Assembly (NCBI GenBank): GCA_037144255.1
Contig: JBAWXE010000002.1
Coordinates: 1 to 64,000 of the forward strand
Source of the DNA: JBAWXE01 sp037144255
Lineage (GTDB): Bacteria > Bacteroidota > Bacteroidia > Chitinophagales > Chitinophagaceae
DNA: 64,000 bases
Direction: 5' to 3'
In this document: positions 53,352 to 62,602 of the stretch, piece after piece
Position numbering within the stretch: the stretch's first letter is position 1
Layout of the letters: the number at the start of each line of letters is the position of its first letter
Program-made: the position numbers and the translations under genes
Notes under the pieces: model-generated
Databases searched by the model: none
Seen by the model: only the letters and a program-made list of their open reading frames with translations
What the model was told of the DNA's origin: nothing

Positions 53352-56180
53352 TTAATGTGCTTCCAACCAATTATTGCCAGAACCTGTTTCCGCACTTACC
53401 GGTACATCATGCGGTAATGGCATAGCAGCTTCCATAGCCTTTTTGATCAAACTTTTAGCCACATCAAGTTCTTCCTTCGGCACATCAAATACCAATTCAT
53501 CATGCACTTGTAGTACCATTCTGGTGCGTAGTTTTGCAGCTTCTAATTCTTTGTACACCTGTATCATGGCCAGTTTGATCATATCTGCCGCTGTGCCTTG
53601 TATAGGCATATTGATGGCATTTCGTTCTGCATATCCACGTACTGTTTGGTTGGATGAGTGTATATCGCGCAGGTAACGTTTACGACCAATGAGTGTTTGC
53701 ACATAGCTATTCTCCTTTGCAAAATGTATAGAATCATCCATGTACTTTTTGATCAAAGGATATTGAACAAAATAGTTATCAATGATACCCTTTGCCTCAG
53801 TACGACTTATGCCTAGTGACTCTGCCAGACCAAATGCAGACTGTCCGTAAATGATACCAAAGTTGACTGCTTTTGCAGCACGACGCATATCACCTGTAAC
53901 GGCACTTTCCTCTATTCCATACACTTTAGCAGCAGTAGCTGTGTGTATATCCTTATTATCTTTAAAGGCTTGTATCATGCCATCATCGCCACTAATAGCT
54001 GCTATGATTCGTAATTCAATTTGTGAATAATCAGCAGAGATAATACACCAGTCTGCACTACGAGAGATGAATGCCTTTCTTATCTCTCTACCTCTGTCTG
54101 TACGTATGGGTATGTTTTGTAGATTAGGGTTATTGCTGCTTAGTCGTCCGGTAACAGCTACTGTTTGATTAAAAGATGTATGCAAACGCCCTGTACGAGG
54201 ATTGATAAGTGTTGGAAGTGAGTCTACATAAGTACTTTTCAGTTTAGTAAGCTCACGGTATATAAGTATATCTTCTACGATCTGATGCTTGTTACGCAGT
54301 TTTTGCAACACATCTTCGCCAGTAGCATATTGGCCGGTCTTGGTCTTTTTGGCACTACTATCCAATTTCATCAGGTCGAAAAGCACCTCGCCTAGTTGTT
54401 TAGGGGAACCTAGATTAAAAGTAACCCCGGCTTGACGATACACACTTTCTTCGGCCTGACGAATATCCCGTTCCAGTTCTTTAGAATAATCATTTAAGAA
54501 ATTCACATCAATACCTACACCTTCATATTCCATCTCTACTAATACGGGCACCAAAGGGTTTTCCACTTCGTCGAAGACTCTTTGTACTTGCTGTTTTTGT
54601 AAAAGTGGATCGAATGCTTTTTTGAGCTGAAAGGTTACATCAGCATCTTCTGCAGCATACTCTTTTACCTCTTCCAATGGTGCATCACGCATATTGGTTT
54701 GGTTCTTGCCTTTTTTACCTATCAAGGTTTCTATTGATACGGGTAAATAGCTCAGATATTTGGCGCTAAGTGCGTCCATATTTCGTTTACCATCAGGCTC
54801 TATCACGTAATTGGCCAACATGGTATCGTAAATTTTGCCTTTAAGTCCGAAACCATACCATTTAAGCATGATCAGGTCGTACTTGATATTTTGCCCCACC
54901 CAAAGTATGGCCTCTTTATTAAAAACGGGCAGGAATCGTCCTAGTAGTTTGATAACTTCTGCCTTGTCCTCAGGCACGGGTACATAATATGCGGTACCTT
55001 TTTCCCAACAAAAGCTCATACCTATAAGATCGGCCAGATTGGCATCTATATTGGTTGTTTCAGTATCGAAAGCTATTTCATTTTGCGAAAGGAGGTTCTT
55101 TACCAATGCATCAATTTCTGCAGTTTCCTTTACTAAAATATAGTTGTGAGGTGTATTCTCTATACTGCTAAGGTTTGTTGGCAATTCCTCAGGCATTTCT
55201 TCATGCAATTCTACTTGATCCTTCGCTACAGGGATGTTTACAGGTTTTTGTTTAACTGCATTACCAAACAGGTCGGTAGATACAGGTGTTTCATTCACAT
55301 TAAAATTGTCGCCTAACAATCGTTTGCCAAGCGCTTTGAATTCCAGTTCAGTAAATACCTCATTCAAAGCCTCTTTATTCCAGTCTTTCACACGAAAATC
55401 TTCAGCATGGAAAGCAATAGGAGCATTGGTAATAATGGTAGCCAGTTTCTTAGACATGATAGCCAGATCCTTGCCATTTCGCACTTTTTCTCCTAATGCA
55501 CCCTTTATTTTATCTGCATTTGCCAATACATTTTCCAATGTATCATACTCTGCCAGTAGTTTTGCAGCTGTTTTCTCACCCACACCCGGTATACCGGGAA
55601 TATTATCTACCGCATCACCCATTAGGCCTAGTATATCTATTACTTGTTCTACTCTGTTGATACCCCATTTAGCACATATCTCCTTTTCGCCCATGATCTC
55701 TTCCTTAGCACCCTGATAAGGAGGTTTATAGATAAATATCTTCTCGCGCACTATCTGTCCGAAATCCTTATCGGGGGTTACCATGTATACAGTATAACCC
55801 AGATCTGCAGCCTCCAGTGCTAGCGTACCTATGATATCATCGGCCTCAAAACCATCACTTTCCAAGCAAGGCAGGTTGAACCCTTTAACTATGCGTTTGA
55901 TATCCGGTATAGCAGAGAGTATATCTTCGGGTGTATCCTGACGATTGGCCTTATAGTCTGTAAAATCTGTATGTCGTTCAGTAGGCGCATGGGTATCAAA
56001 TACCATAGCCAGATGAGATGGCTTTTCTTTATTGATGAGATCAATCAAAGTAGTGGTAAAGATAAATTGTGCATTCGTGTTGCGGCCTTTGCTGGTAATA
56101 CGCGGACTACGTATTAGTGCATAATACGATCGATATATCAATGCCATTGCATCCAGCAGGAAGAGTTTCTTTTCAGACAT
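53352..56180 (-). CDS. polA: DNA polymerase I
   Basis: A 942-residue family A polymerase with all three domains. The 5' nuclease (about 1-300) has KKLFLLDAMALIYRSYYALI, VFDTHAPTERH and FEADDIIGTLA...VDNIPGIPGVGEKTAAKLL. The 3'-5' exonuclease (about 330-520) keeps the DxE pair in IAFDTETTNID and a YAAEDADVT site, so proofreading should be active. The polymerase has TGRLSSNNPNLQNIPIRTDRGREIRKAF, SADYSQIELRIIAAISGD (motif A), RRAAKAVNFGIIYGQSAFGL (O helix) and LQVHDELVFDVPKEE (motif C). The start is the ATG at 56180, which begins MSEKKLFLLDAM. Confidence 0.98.
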   Translation of the reverse strand: MSEKKLFLLDAMALIYRSYYALIRSPRITSKGRNTNAQFIFTTTLIDLINKEKPSHLAMVFDTHAPTERHTDFTDYKANRQDTPEDILSAIPDIKRIVKGFNLPCLESDGFEADDIIGTLALEAADLGYTVYMVTPDKDFGQIVREKIFIYKPPYQGAKEEIMGEKEICAKWGINRVEQVIDILGLMGDAVDNIPGIPGVGEKTAAKLLAEYDTLENVLANADKIKGALGEKVRNGKDLAIMSKKLATIITNAPIAFHAEDFRVKDWNKEALNEVFTELEFKALGKRLLGDNFNVNETPVSTDLFGNAVKQKPVNIPVAKDQVELHEEMPEELPTNLSSIENTPHNYILVKETAEIDALVKNLLSQNEIAFDTETTNIDANLADLIGMSFCWEKGTAYYVPVPEDKAEVIKLLGRFLPVFNKEAILWVGQNIKYDLIMLKWYGFGLKGKIYDTMLANYVIEPDGKRNMDALSAKYLSYLPVSIETLIGKKGKNQTNMRDAPLEEVKEYAAEDADVTFQLKKAFDPLLQKQQVQRVFDEVENPLVPVLVEMEYEGVGIDVNFLNDYSKELERDIRQAEESVYRQAGVTFNLGSPKQLGEVLFDLMKLDSSAKKTKTGQYATGEDVLQKLRNKHQIVEDILIYRELTKLKSTYVDSLPTLINPRTGRLHTSFNQTVAVTGRLSSNNPNLQNIPIRTDRGREIRKAFISRSADWCIISADYSQIELRIIAAISGDDGMIQAFKDNKDIHTATAAKVYGIEESAVTGDMRRAAKAVNFGIIYGQSAFGLAESLGISRTEAKGIIDNYFVQYPLIKKYMDDSIHFAKENSYVQTLIGRKRYLRDIHSSNQTVRGYAERNAINMPIQGTAADMIKLAMIQVYKELEAAKLRTRMVLQVHDELVFDVPKEELDVAKSLIKKAMEAAMPLPHDVPVSAETGSGNNWLEAH

Positions 56181-56184
56181 ATGG

Positions 56185-56214
56185 CTAAGATAAGCCAATG
56201 TACAGATGTGGCAA
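56185..56214 (-). promoter_or_regulatory. Candidate polA promoter
   Basis: On the minus strand, TTG (56214-56212), a 19-base spacer and TATCTTAG (56192-56185). Spacing is right and the -7 element has one mismatch to TAnnTTTG. Its end is five bases from the chosen ATG, so the leader would be near zero; the next in-frame ATG upstream (56198) would lie inside the promoter. Confidence 0.4.
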
Positions 56215-56272
56215 TAGGAATGAGGATATGTATGGCAGAAAAATTTTGCCCTTGTATGAAGGCAAGCTTATA

Positions 56273-56776
56273 TCACCATTCGTATTCTTCTTCTATCTTC
56301 TTTTTCAGGCGTTGTGTGAGTAAAAATGTGGCAGGACAACGGGTAACATTGCCTATAAAGGTCTCATTATATAGGTCAAAAGGTTTCTTATTATGATGTG
56401 GAAATTCCACACAATCCTTGGGCCTTACCTCGTATATGCTGCATTTGTTGTCTTTATTCAGGAACTGACAAGGTTGGCTTTTATTAACCCAGTCCCCACT
56501 ATCTTCTTCTTTGTATAACCACTTGTCTACAAATTCTTTAGGTTTCATACCTAAATGATTTGAGATGCGGCTGATATCTGTTTTAGTAAAAGTAGGGGTC
56601 ATTGTTTTACAACAATTGGCACATGCCAGACAATCCACCTCATTCCACACTTGCTTATCAGTTTCAGCAACTAATTTGGGCATGTCTTCGGGCACGATCT
56701 TATCCAGCTTTTGGAGAAATTCAGTGAAGTCTTTCTTTTTACGTGCGGCTGTTCTCTTAAATTTTTTCAGATCCAT
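56273..56776 (-). CDS. YkgJ-family cysteine cluster protein
   Basis: A 167-residue cytoplasmic protein. The cysteine cluster DCLACANCCKTMTPTFTKTDI and the later CQFLNKDNKCSIYEVRPKDCVEFPHH...TRCPATF match the YkgJ (zinc- or iron-chelating, UPF0153) family, in which eight or so cysteines bind metal. A basic, helical N-terminal extension (MDLKKFKRTAARKKKDFTEFLQKLDKI) precedes it. Function is not established. Monocistronic, upstream of polA on the same strand with a 92-base spacer. Confidence 0.87.
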   Translation of the reverse strand: MDLKKFKRTAARKKKDFTEFLQKLDKIVPEDMPKLVAETDKQVWNEVDCLACANCCKTMTPTFTKTDISRISNHLGMKPKEFVDKWLYKEEDSGDWVNKSQPCQFLNKDNKCSIYEVRPKDCVEFPHHNKKPFDLYNETFIGNVTRCPATFLLTQRLKKKIEEEYEW

Positions 56777-56981
56777 ACAAGAATTGTAAAAATAGCGTTT
56801 TAAATGGTGTTACTCTCTCCCTATTAAAGTTTTTTTATTATGGTTGTATGTATAGTAAGATTAGCACTTAACTTTACGAAATGTTATAGTATTTCATTGA
56901 TTGACAATAATGAGTAATTTTTGAAATTAGAATAGAGCCATATTATTATGATTGGAATATTGAGTGGCAGATAGTAGACCT

Positions 56982-59630
56982 ATGAATTGCAGAAAAATTT
57001 TCACCTTTATTGTAGGATGTATTTCCTTTGGTAGTTCTATGTCGTTGTTGGCACAAACAAGTGACAGTTCAATACAATTGAGCGATAGCCTAAAAGTATC
57101 TTACAATAGTGTAGAAAAACTTGATTCTGCGAAGACAGGTACAGATTCAACAAGTAAAATAGTCAATCAAATACATATAACAGGTGGACATTATGAGATA
57201 AAAGGTGTAGTAAGGGATAAGAATAATGGAGAGGGAATACCATTTGCTACTATTTTTATTCCTAGATCACCTATTGGTACTCCGGCCAATATGGATGGAA
57301 AGTTTACTCTTAGTTTCGATAATCCTCCTAATGATACGCTAAGAGTACAAGCTATGGGCTATAATAACTATAGTCGAATGATAGACCGAAGTAAGCACCA
57401 GATATCATATAATATTGAATTAGAACGTTCTTCAGCATCATTGAATGAAGTAGTAATACATGCAGGCGAAGACCCTGGCCTGGTCTTACTGAAAAAGATC
57501 ATTCAGCATAAACCGGATAATAACCCAGATAAACTGGATAATTACAGATATGAAGCTTATAATAAACTGGAAGCAGACTTGGATAACCTTAGTAAAGAAC
57601 AATTTGAAAAAATACCCTTTGCTAAAAACTTCAGTTTTATATATAATAATGTAGATTCTGTTTCAGAAGGGGTGCCCTTTCTGCCATTTTACCTTACAGA
57701 AACATTATCAGATTATTATTTTCAAGAAAGGCCTAAAAAATCTAAAGAGATCATTAAAGCCAGTATGCTGAAAGGTTTTAAAAATGAGACCATTACTCAA
57801 TACTTGGGGAGTTTGTATCAAAATATCAATGTATATGACAACTTCATCCCTGTATTTGATAAGCGTTTTGTTAGCCCAATCAGTAATGCTGGAGCCCTTT
57901 ACTACAGATATAAGATAAAAGATACTGAAAAAGTATATGGGCATAATGTCATATTAATACAATTTGCTCCTAAGCGCCCTGTAGAAAATTGCTTTTACGG
58001 TGATTTTTGGGTGGTTGACTCAATATATGCCATACAAAGGGTAAGTATGGAGATATCCAAAGAAGCTAATATAGATTGGGTGAAACGGGTAAGTATCTAC
58101 CAAGAATTTGCTCCATTGAATGATTCTTTATGGTTCTATGTAAAGGATAAGTTCATAGCAGATTTTACACTCCCATTTGGTGGCAAACTTCCCGGTTTTA
58201 TAGGCAGAAAATCCACTACTTATAAAGACATTGTAGTGAACGATACTCTAGTAACACGTATCATCAACGACCCTAATATTAAACGTGATGTAATCGTATC
58301 AGATACGGCCAGACAAGTTAGTGATGAGTATTGGAATAAGATACGGCACGATACGCTGAATAAAAATGAGAAAGCAATCTATGCCATGGTAGACACTCTT
58401 AATAAAATGCCTTTATTCATTCAATATAAAAACACACTCAAATTTTTATTCAGAGGTATCAAGGAATTTGGCCCAATTGAATTCGGCCCATATTGGTACT
58501 TATATAGTCAGAATCCTATTGAAGGTAATCGTTTCAGGCTATCTGTTGGTACAACACCTCAATTGTTTAAAGACCTTTATATACATGGGTATTTAGCCTA
58601 CGGTACTAAAGATGAACAATTCAAATATAACTTGACTGGGTTTTGGCTATTACGTCGTCAACCCTACCCAAGAACCTATTTATATGCTCATTATACCCAC
58701 GACTTAGACCGTAGCACCAATTATTACGATCAGGTAACAACAGATAATATTTTCAGTGTAGCAGCCAGAAAGGCAGGAGTGCCTTGGAAACTGGCATTTA
58801 TGGATGAAGAACGTTTTGAATTCTATAAAGAGTATTATAGTGGGTTTAGCCATATGCTCATTTTTCATCACAAGGAATTTACTCCTTATAAACCACTTCC
58901 ATATGATGGTATATTCTTTAATGGGGACGGAGAGCCTGCAAACAAGACTATTAATTCAGAAGCTGGCCTGCGATTTCGCTATGCATATAAGGAAAACTAC
59001 ATTGAAAATAGGTACAATCGTATTAGTTTAGGAAGCAAGTACCCTATAGTAGAAATGAGATATAGTGTGGGGATGAAAGGTGTCATAAATAGTAATTACG
59101 AGTATCAGAAAGTAGCCCTGAGAATATCTAATAATGTCAAGATAGCGCCATTCGGTTCACTGTATTACAATGTCTTTGCAGGTAAATATTTTGGTACATT
59201 GCCATACCCTCTACTAGAAATACATCCGGGTAATGAGTACTATTACTACAATAGATTTGCATTTGAAATGATGAACCGATATGAGTTTATCAGTGATCAG
59301 TATGCAGGCTTTAATATTGAGCATACTATTGGTGGTGGTCTTTTTAACTATGTACCTTTATTGAAAAAGCTGAAATTCCGGCAATTCTGGACAGCCAAAG
59401 GATTGATAGGCTCCCTAAATGACGATAACAAAAAACTAAACATCATTCCGGGTGGTTATCCTTTCAGAACACTGGAAGGCAATCCATATTTGGAATTAGG
59501 TACAGGCGTATCTAATATCTTCCAGTTCTTCCGTATAGATTTTGTATGGCGTGTCACACCTAAGCCATTGCCTAATGAATCTCAGGCAAAGTATTTCGGT
59601 ATATTTGGTAGTGTGCAGATACAATTCTAA
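56982..59630 (+). CDS. DUF5686 outer-membrane protein with carboxypeptidase-regulatory domain
   Basis: An 882-residue outer-membrane protein. The signal peptide MNCRKIFTFIVGCISFGSSMSLLAQ is followed by a Ser/Asp-rich linker, a CarboxypepD_reg domain (IKGVVRDKNNGEGIPFATIFIPRSPIGTPANMDGKFTLSF...LRVQAMGYNNYSR, about 70-150), then the DUF5686 region from VLLKKIIQHKPDNNPDKLDNYRYEAYNKLEADL to the C-terminal barrel, with EFGPYWYLYSQNPIEGNRFRLSVGTT and AGFNIEHTIGGGLFNYVPLLKKL, and a final strand FGIFGSVQIQF. Length and order fit the DUF5686 family, whose function is not known. The ATG at 56982 is preferred over a GTG at 56964. It overlaps convergent bcp by four bases. Confidence 0.92.
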   Translation: MNCRKIFTFIVGCISFGSSMSLLAQTSDSSIQLSDSLKVSYNSVEKLDSAKTGTDSTSKIVNQIHITGGHYEIKGVVRDKNNGEGIPFATIFIPRSPIGTPANMDGKFTLSFDNPPNDTLRVQAMGYNNYSRMIDRSKHQISYNIELERSSASLNEVVIHAGEDPGLVLLKKIIQHKPDNNPDKLDNYRYEAYNKLEADLDNLSKEQFEKIPFAKNFSFIYNNVDSVSEGVPFLPFYLTETLSDYYFQERPKKSKEIIKASMLKGFKNETITQYLGSLYQNINVYDNFIPVFDKRFVSPISNAGALYYRYKIKDTEKVYGHNVILIQFAPKRPVENCFYGDFWVVDSIYAIQRVSMEISKEANIDWVKRVSIYQEFAPLNDSLWFYVKDKFIADFTLPFGGKLPGFIGRKSTTYKDIVVNDTLVTRIINDPNIKRDVIVSDTARQVSDEYWNKIRHDTLNKNEKAIYAMVDTLNKMPLFIQYKNTLKFLFRGIKEFGPIEFGPYWYLYSQNPIEGNRFRLSVGTTPQLFKDLYIHGYLAYGTKDEQFKYNLTGFWLLRRQPYPRTYLYAHYTHDLDRSTNYYDQVTTDNIFSVAARKAGVPWKLAFMDEERFEFYKEYYSGFSHMLIFHHKEFTPYKPLPYDGIFFNGDGEPANKTINSEAGLRFRYAYKENYIENRYNRISLGSKYPIVEMRYSVGMKGVINSNYEYQKVALRISNNVKIAPFGSLYYNVFAGKYFGTLPYPLLEIHPGNEYYYYNRFAFEMMNRYEFISDQYAGFNIEHTIGGGLFNYVPLLKKLKFRQFWTAKGLIGSLNDDNKKLNIIPGGYPFRTLEGNPYLELGTGVSNIFQFFRIDFVWRVTPKPLPNESQAKYFGIFGSVQIQF

Positions 59631-60088
59631 ATACCCCATGTCTCAATTATCTGGCCGGCATGGTTCTCACTATCTACTTTGTCAATAATGTGATCGATTT
59701 TACCTTTTTCGTTGATCAGGAAAGTAGTACGTAATATGCCCATATATTTTCTACCCCATAATGTTTTCTCTGCCCACACCCCATAATCATTCACCATTGT
59801 CTTTTCTATATCTGCCAAGAGTGTAAATGGTAATGAGAATTTTTTCTCAAAATTCTTATGCTTCTTAGCAGTGTCCACACTTATGCCTAATACAATTACT
59901 CCCTTCTTCTTCAGCAAACTAAAATTGTCACGAATATTACATGCCTCAATAGTACAGGTAGGCGTATTATCCTTAGGGTAGAAAAATAGGGCAACTTTTT
60001 GTCCTTTGAATTGTTGTAATGAAACAGCATCTCCGTTTTGGTCATTTATAGTAAAATCAGGTGCTTTATCTCCGGGTTTTAATGCCAT
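59627..60088 (-). CDS. bcp: Thioredoxin-dependent thiol peroxidase (BCP/PrxQ)
   Basis: A 153-residue peroxiredoxin Q that reduces hydroperoxides with thioredoxin. The peroxidatic Cys45 and resolving Cys50 are five residues apart in NTPTCTIEACNIRD, the BCP pattern, although the usual Gly of PGC is Thr. FFYPKDNTPTC, VLGISVDTAKKHKNFEKKFSLPF and MGILRTTFLINEKGKI complete the family signature. It starts 11 bases after the M23 peptidase stop on the same strand and is probably co-transcribed. Confidence 0.95.
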   Translation of the reverse strand: MALKPGDKAPDFTINDQNGDAVSLQQFKGQKVALFFYPKDNTPTCTIEACNIRDNFSLLKKKGVIVLGISVDTAKKHKNFEKKFSLPFTLLADIEKTMVNDYGVWAEKTLWGRKYMGILRTTFLINEKGKIDHIIDKVDSENHAGQIIETWGI

Positions 60089-60099
60089 GGTTGTATTAT

Positions 60100-61800
60100 T
60101 TAGCGTGTAAATGTATAATGTAAAGATTGGGTATTGTTGTTTTCATCTGTAGCTGTCAATACCAGTTCATGTTTGCCTTTAGGGCAATGTTCATCGAATT
60201 TATAAAAGAACTTATCATTATGTTGTTCAAAACATACCCATTTACCATCTATTGTACCTCTGAATTTCTTAACAGAGGTGGTAGCATCTGTAATGTTAAA
60301 TGCTATCATAGAAGCTTTGCTCAGATTATTCGTCTTTTGTAGTGGCTTAATAACCGGTGCCGTAGTATCTGCTAACAATCTATACTCTCCAAAACTACGT
60401 ACTGATGCAGTATACCAACCCTTATCATCATATTTAGTTGCTTTTCCATCATCACTTTTACCATCATTACAGACCAATACTATTTTGCTGCGTAGGTCAA
60501 ACGGAATAGGCTTATTGGGTTTGATATTAAGTTCAAAATAATGGTGAATAGGCACATTGGTACGGTGTATCTTATATCTGTCTGAATAACTGTTAGCATC
60601 TGCTACTTTATCAAACTGAAAACAAATATCATCATATAGATTAGTATCGTCTAAGTAAAAAGTGACATTAGGGTTTTCAAAATTATTGACTTTATTGGCC
60701 TTATACAGGTTATTACAGTATAGAGGATTGGATCTACCTGCTGAAATTAGGTGAAACTTAATAGTACTGGAATTATTGAATGCATCTTTTATCTCCACTT
60801 TCACCTCGTGGGCTATATTATCTGTGATCACAAAAGCACCTTTCACTTTATTCAAATTCTTGTATAAATGGCCCAAATTATTACCCGGCAATCGGAATAA
60901 ACATTGTATCCAGCTGCCGTTATCCTTTTTGGTTTTGTAGTCGGCATAGGCATGCATATAGCGGGTTTCATCATATCCAATATTATCCAACACTACTTCC
61001 CCTTGTACGCTATCATCCAGATACCATGTAGCTGTATGGAATGTCAAAGTATTATCGCTCCCATTCATATAGTCGTCTACATTGATGCCTATTCCTGAAA
61101 CCGTTGGATCTACAAGTATAGTATCGTGTGCAGGTACATACACATTTCCCTTTTTATGTACCGCATGTACCTGCGGTACTTGCTCGTATATGCTACGTGT
61201 AAGATCATATATTGCTACTTCTTTAGGTACCGGGGGCAGTTTATCTACAATAGGTAATCCAAACAATTCAGGATTCAGTGGGTGTTCAGTTTTAGTACTT
61301 CTGATCTCAAAATGAAGATGCGGAGCTGTAGATGCTCCCGTATTGCCAGACCAAGCTATTTGTTGTCCTTTCTTTACAGGAAATTGAGTAGGTGTAAAGG
61401 GTATATCTGTTTCCCAACCTTCTTTCTGGTACTGTATCTTCCTTACATACTTCTGCAATTCTGGTATAAAGTCATTCAGATGTGCATACAGGGTCGTATA
61501 GCCATTGGGATGCATGATATAAATAGCATGTCCAAAGCCTCCTTTTTCCAATTTTATACGCGCAATATAGCCATCAGCAGCTGCGTACACCGGCAAATTT
61601 TCACCTCCATTTGTCTTAATATCTATGCCACTATGGAAATGACCCATTCTACATTCTCCAAAATTACCTGCGAGGAGTATGGGTATATTTTGTGGATTAC
61701 GAAAATAATCCTGCGGATAATTATTTACAGATACCTCCTTTTCCTGACCCATAGTACATACAGGCAGCAACATAATTAAGACAGTAATGAGTTTTTTCAT
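60100..61800 (-). CDS. Exported M23 metallopeptidase
   Basis: A 566-residue LytM-type peptidase. The signal peptide is MKKLITVLIMLLPVCTMGQ. The M23 catalytic domain (about 40-185) has the zinc ligands His56 and Asp60 in GHFHSGIDIKT, a His in YAHL (107) and His161/His163 in TAPHLHFEIR. The long C-terminal part (about 190-566) consists of Ig-like strands ending KGKHELVLTATDENNNTQSLHYTFTR. It should cut peptidoglycan cross-links or act as an activator at the envelope; both are known for this family. Transcribed with bcp, 266 bases from recO on the same strand. Confidence 0.93.
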   Translation of the reverse strand: MKKLITVLIMLLPVCTMGQEKEVSVNNYPQDYFRNPQNIPILLAGNFGECRMGHFHSGIDIKTNGGENLPVYAAADGYIARIKLEKGGFGHAIYIMHPNGYTTLYAHLNDFIPELQKYVRKIQYQKEGWETDIPFTPTQFPVKKGQQIAWSGNTGASTAPHLHFEIRSTKTEHPLNPELFGLPIVDKLPPVPKEVAIYDLTRSIYEQVPQVHAVHKKGNVYVPAHDTILVDPTVSGIGINVDDYMNGSDNTLTFHTATWYLDDSVQGEVVLDNIGYDETRYMHAYADYKTKKDNGSWIQCLFRLPGNNLGHLYKNLNKVKGAFVITDNIAHEVKVEIKDAFNNSSTIKFHLISAGRSNPLYCNNLYKANKVNNFENPNVTFYLDDTNLYDDICFQFDKVADANSYSDRYKIHRTNVPIHHYFELNIKPNKPIPFDLRSKIVLVCNDGKSDDGKATKYDDKGWYTASVRSFGEYRLLADTTAPVIKPLQKTNNLSKASMIAFNITDATTSVKKFRGTIDGKWVCFEQHNDKFFYKFDEHCPKGKHELVLTATDENNNTQSLHYTFTR

Positions 61801-61865
61801 GAAAATATACTTAGGTGCAAAAGAAGCTTTTCTATGTGAAAATTACAGCCAAAATCGGAAAAACA

Positions 61866-62600
61866 CTAATGAAGAATTGCTTGTAGTACTGCTAGAGATT
61901 TTATCACTCCTAAATGTTGCGTATGCTGGTGTAAATATTCTATATACCAATCTAGCAATCGATAACGCATAGCTGCGTTCATTTCTATGTCCTTTAAACG
62001 AGCAAACTCCTGTACATGTAATAATTCATTGAGGCTTTTGGCATCTTCATCGTGAATGACAGGGCTTATCAAAGGTGGATTAGAGGTAAAAGCTCCTTCT
62101 TTTAAATTCAGATATGGGGTATCTATACTATACTCTCCGTTGATATTATAACCTAGTACTTTACTACAGTGTACAATAAAGAATATAGGGAAATTGGCCA
62201 CTTCTTCTAATAACATCCTATCCAAAGCTGTGAAATATTCATTTACAAACTCGAATAGTTCGGGCATAGGGGCCGATTCGGGCAATAAACGTGACAGAAG
62301 GTCTACAGAAAATAATGCAATACTATTTTTTATTACTTCTTCCTGTATACTGGTATATAAATAAGATGCCTGATACTCCCTTACACGTTGCAAACTTTGC
62401 TGAGGTTTGTGATATACTATAAGGTCTAAAAGGGTTGCAGGTTGTAATAGTCCTGCCTTATTATTTCTTGATTTTGCACTTCGCACACCTTGCACCATGT
62501 ATGCTTGTATGCCATATAGATCAGTAAAGATGGTAGTTATAAGGCTCGTATCTCCATATTTTATAGACCTCAGTACAATTCCTTTGGTTTTTTGTAACAT
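61866..62600 (-). CDS. recO: DNA repair protein RecO
   Basis: A 244-residue RecO, which helps RecR load RecA on SSB-coated single strands. It begins MLQKTKGIVLRSIKYGDTSLITTIFTDLYG, the conserved OB-fold entry, followed by GVRSAKSRNNKAGLLQPATLLDLIVY and a helical C-terminal part (LLSRLLPESAPMPELFEFVNEYF...FIVHCSKVLGYNIN). The zinc-finger cysteines of some RecO proteins are not evident. It starts two bases after the stop of the PorZ-like gene, suggesting co-transcription. Confidence 0.92.
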   Translation of the reverse strand: MLQKTKGIVLRSIKYGDTSLITTIFTDLYGIQAYMVQGVRSAKSRNNKAGLLQPATLLDLIVYHKPQQSLQRVREYQASYLYTSIQEEVIKNSIALFSVDLLSRLLPESAPMPELFEFVNEYFTALDRMLLEEVANFPIFFIVHCSKVLGYNINGEYSIDTPYLNLKEGAFTSNPPLISPVIHDEDAKSLNELLHVQEFARLKDIEMNAAMRYRLLDWYIEYLHQHTQHLGVIKSLAVLQAILH

Positions 62601-62602
62601 AC

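Noticed and set aside
55234..55716. A 160-codon plus-strand open frame
   Set aside because: Antisense to polA within the nuclease/exonuclease linker; rich in Ser, Pro and Leu, as expected of shadows.
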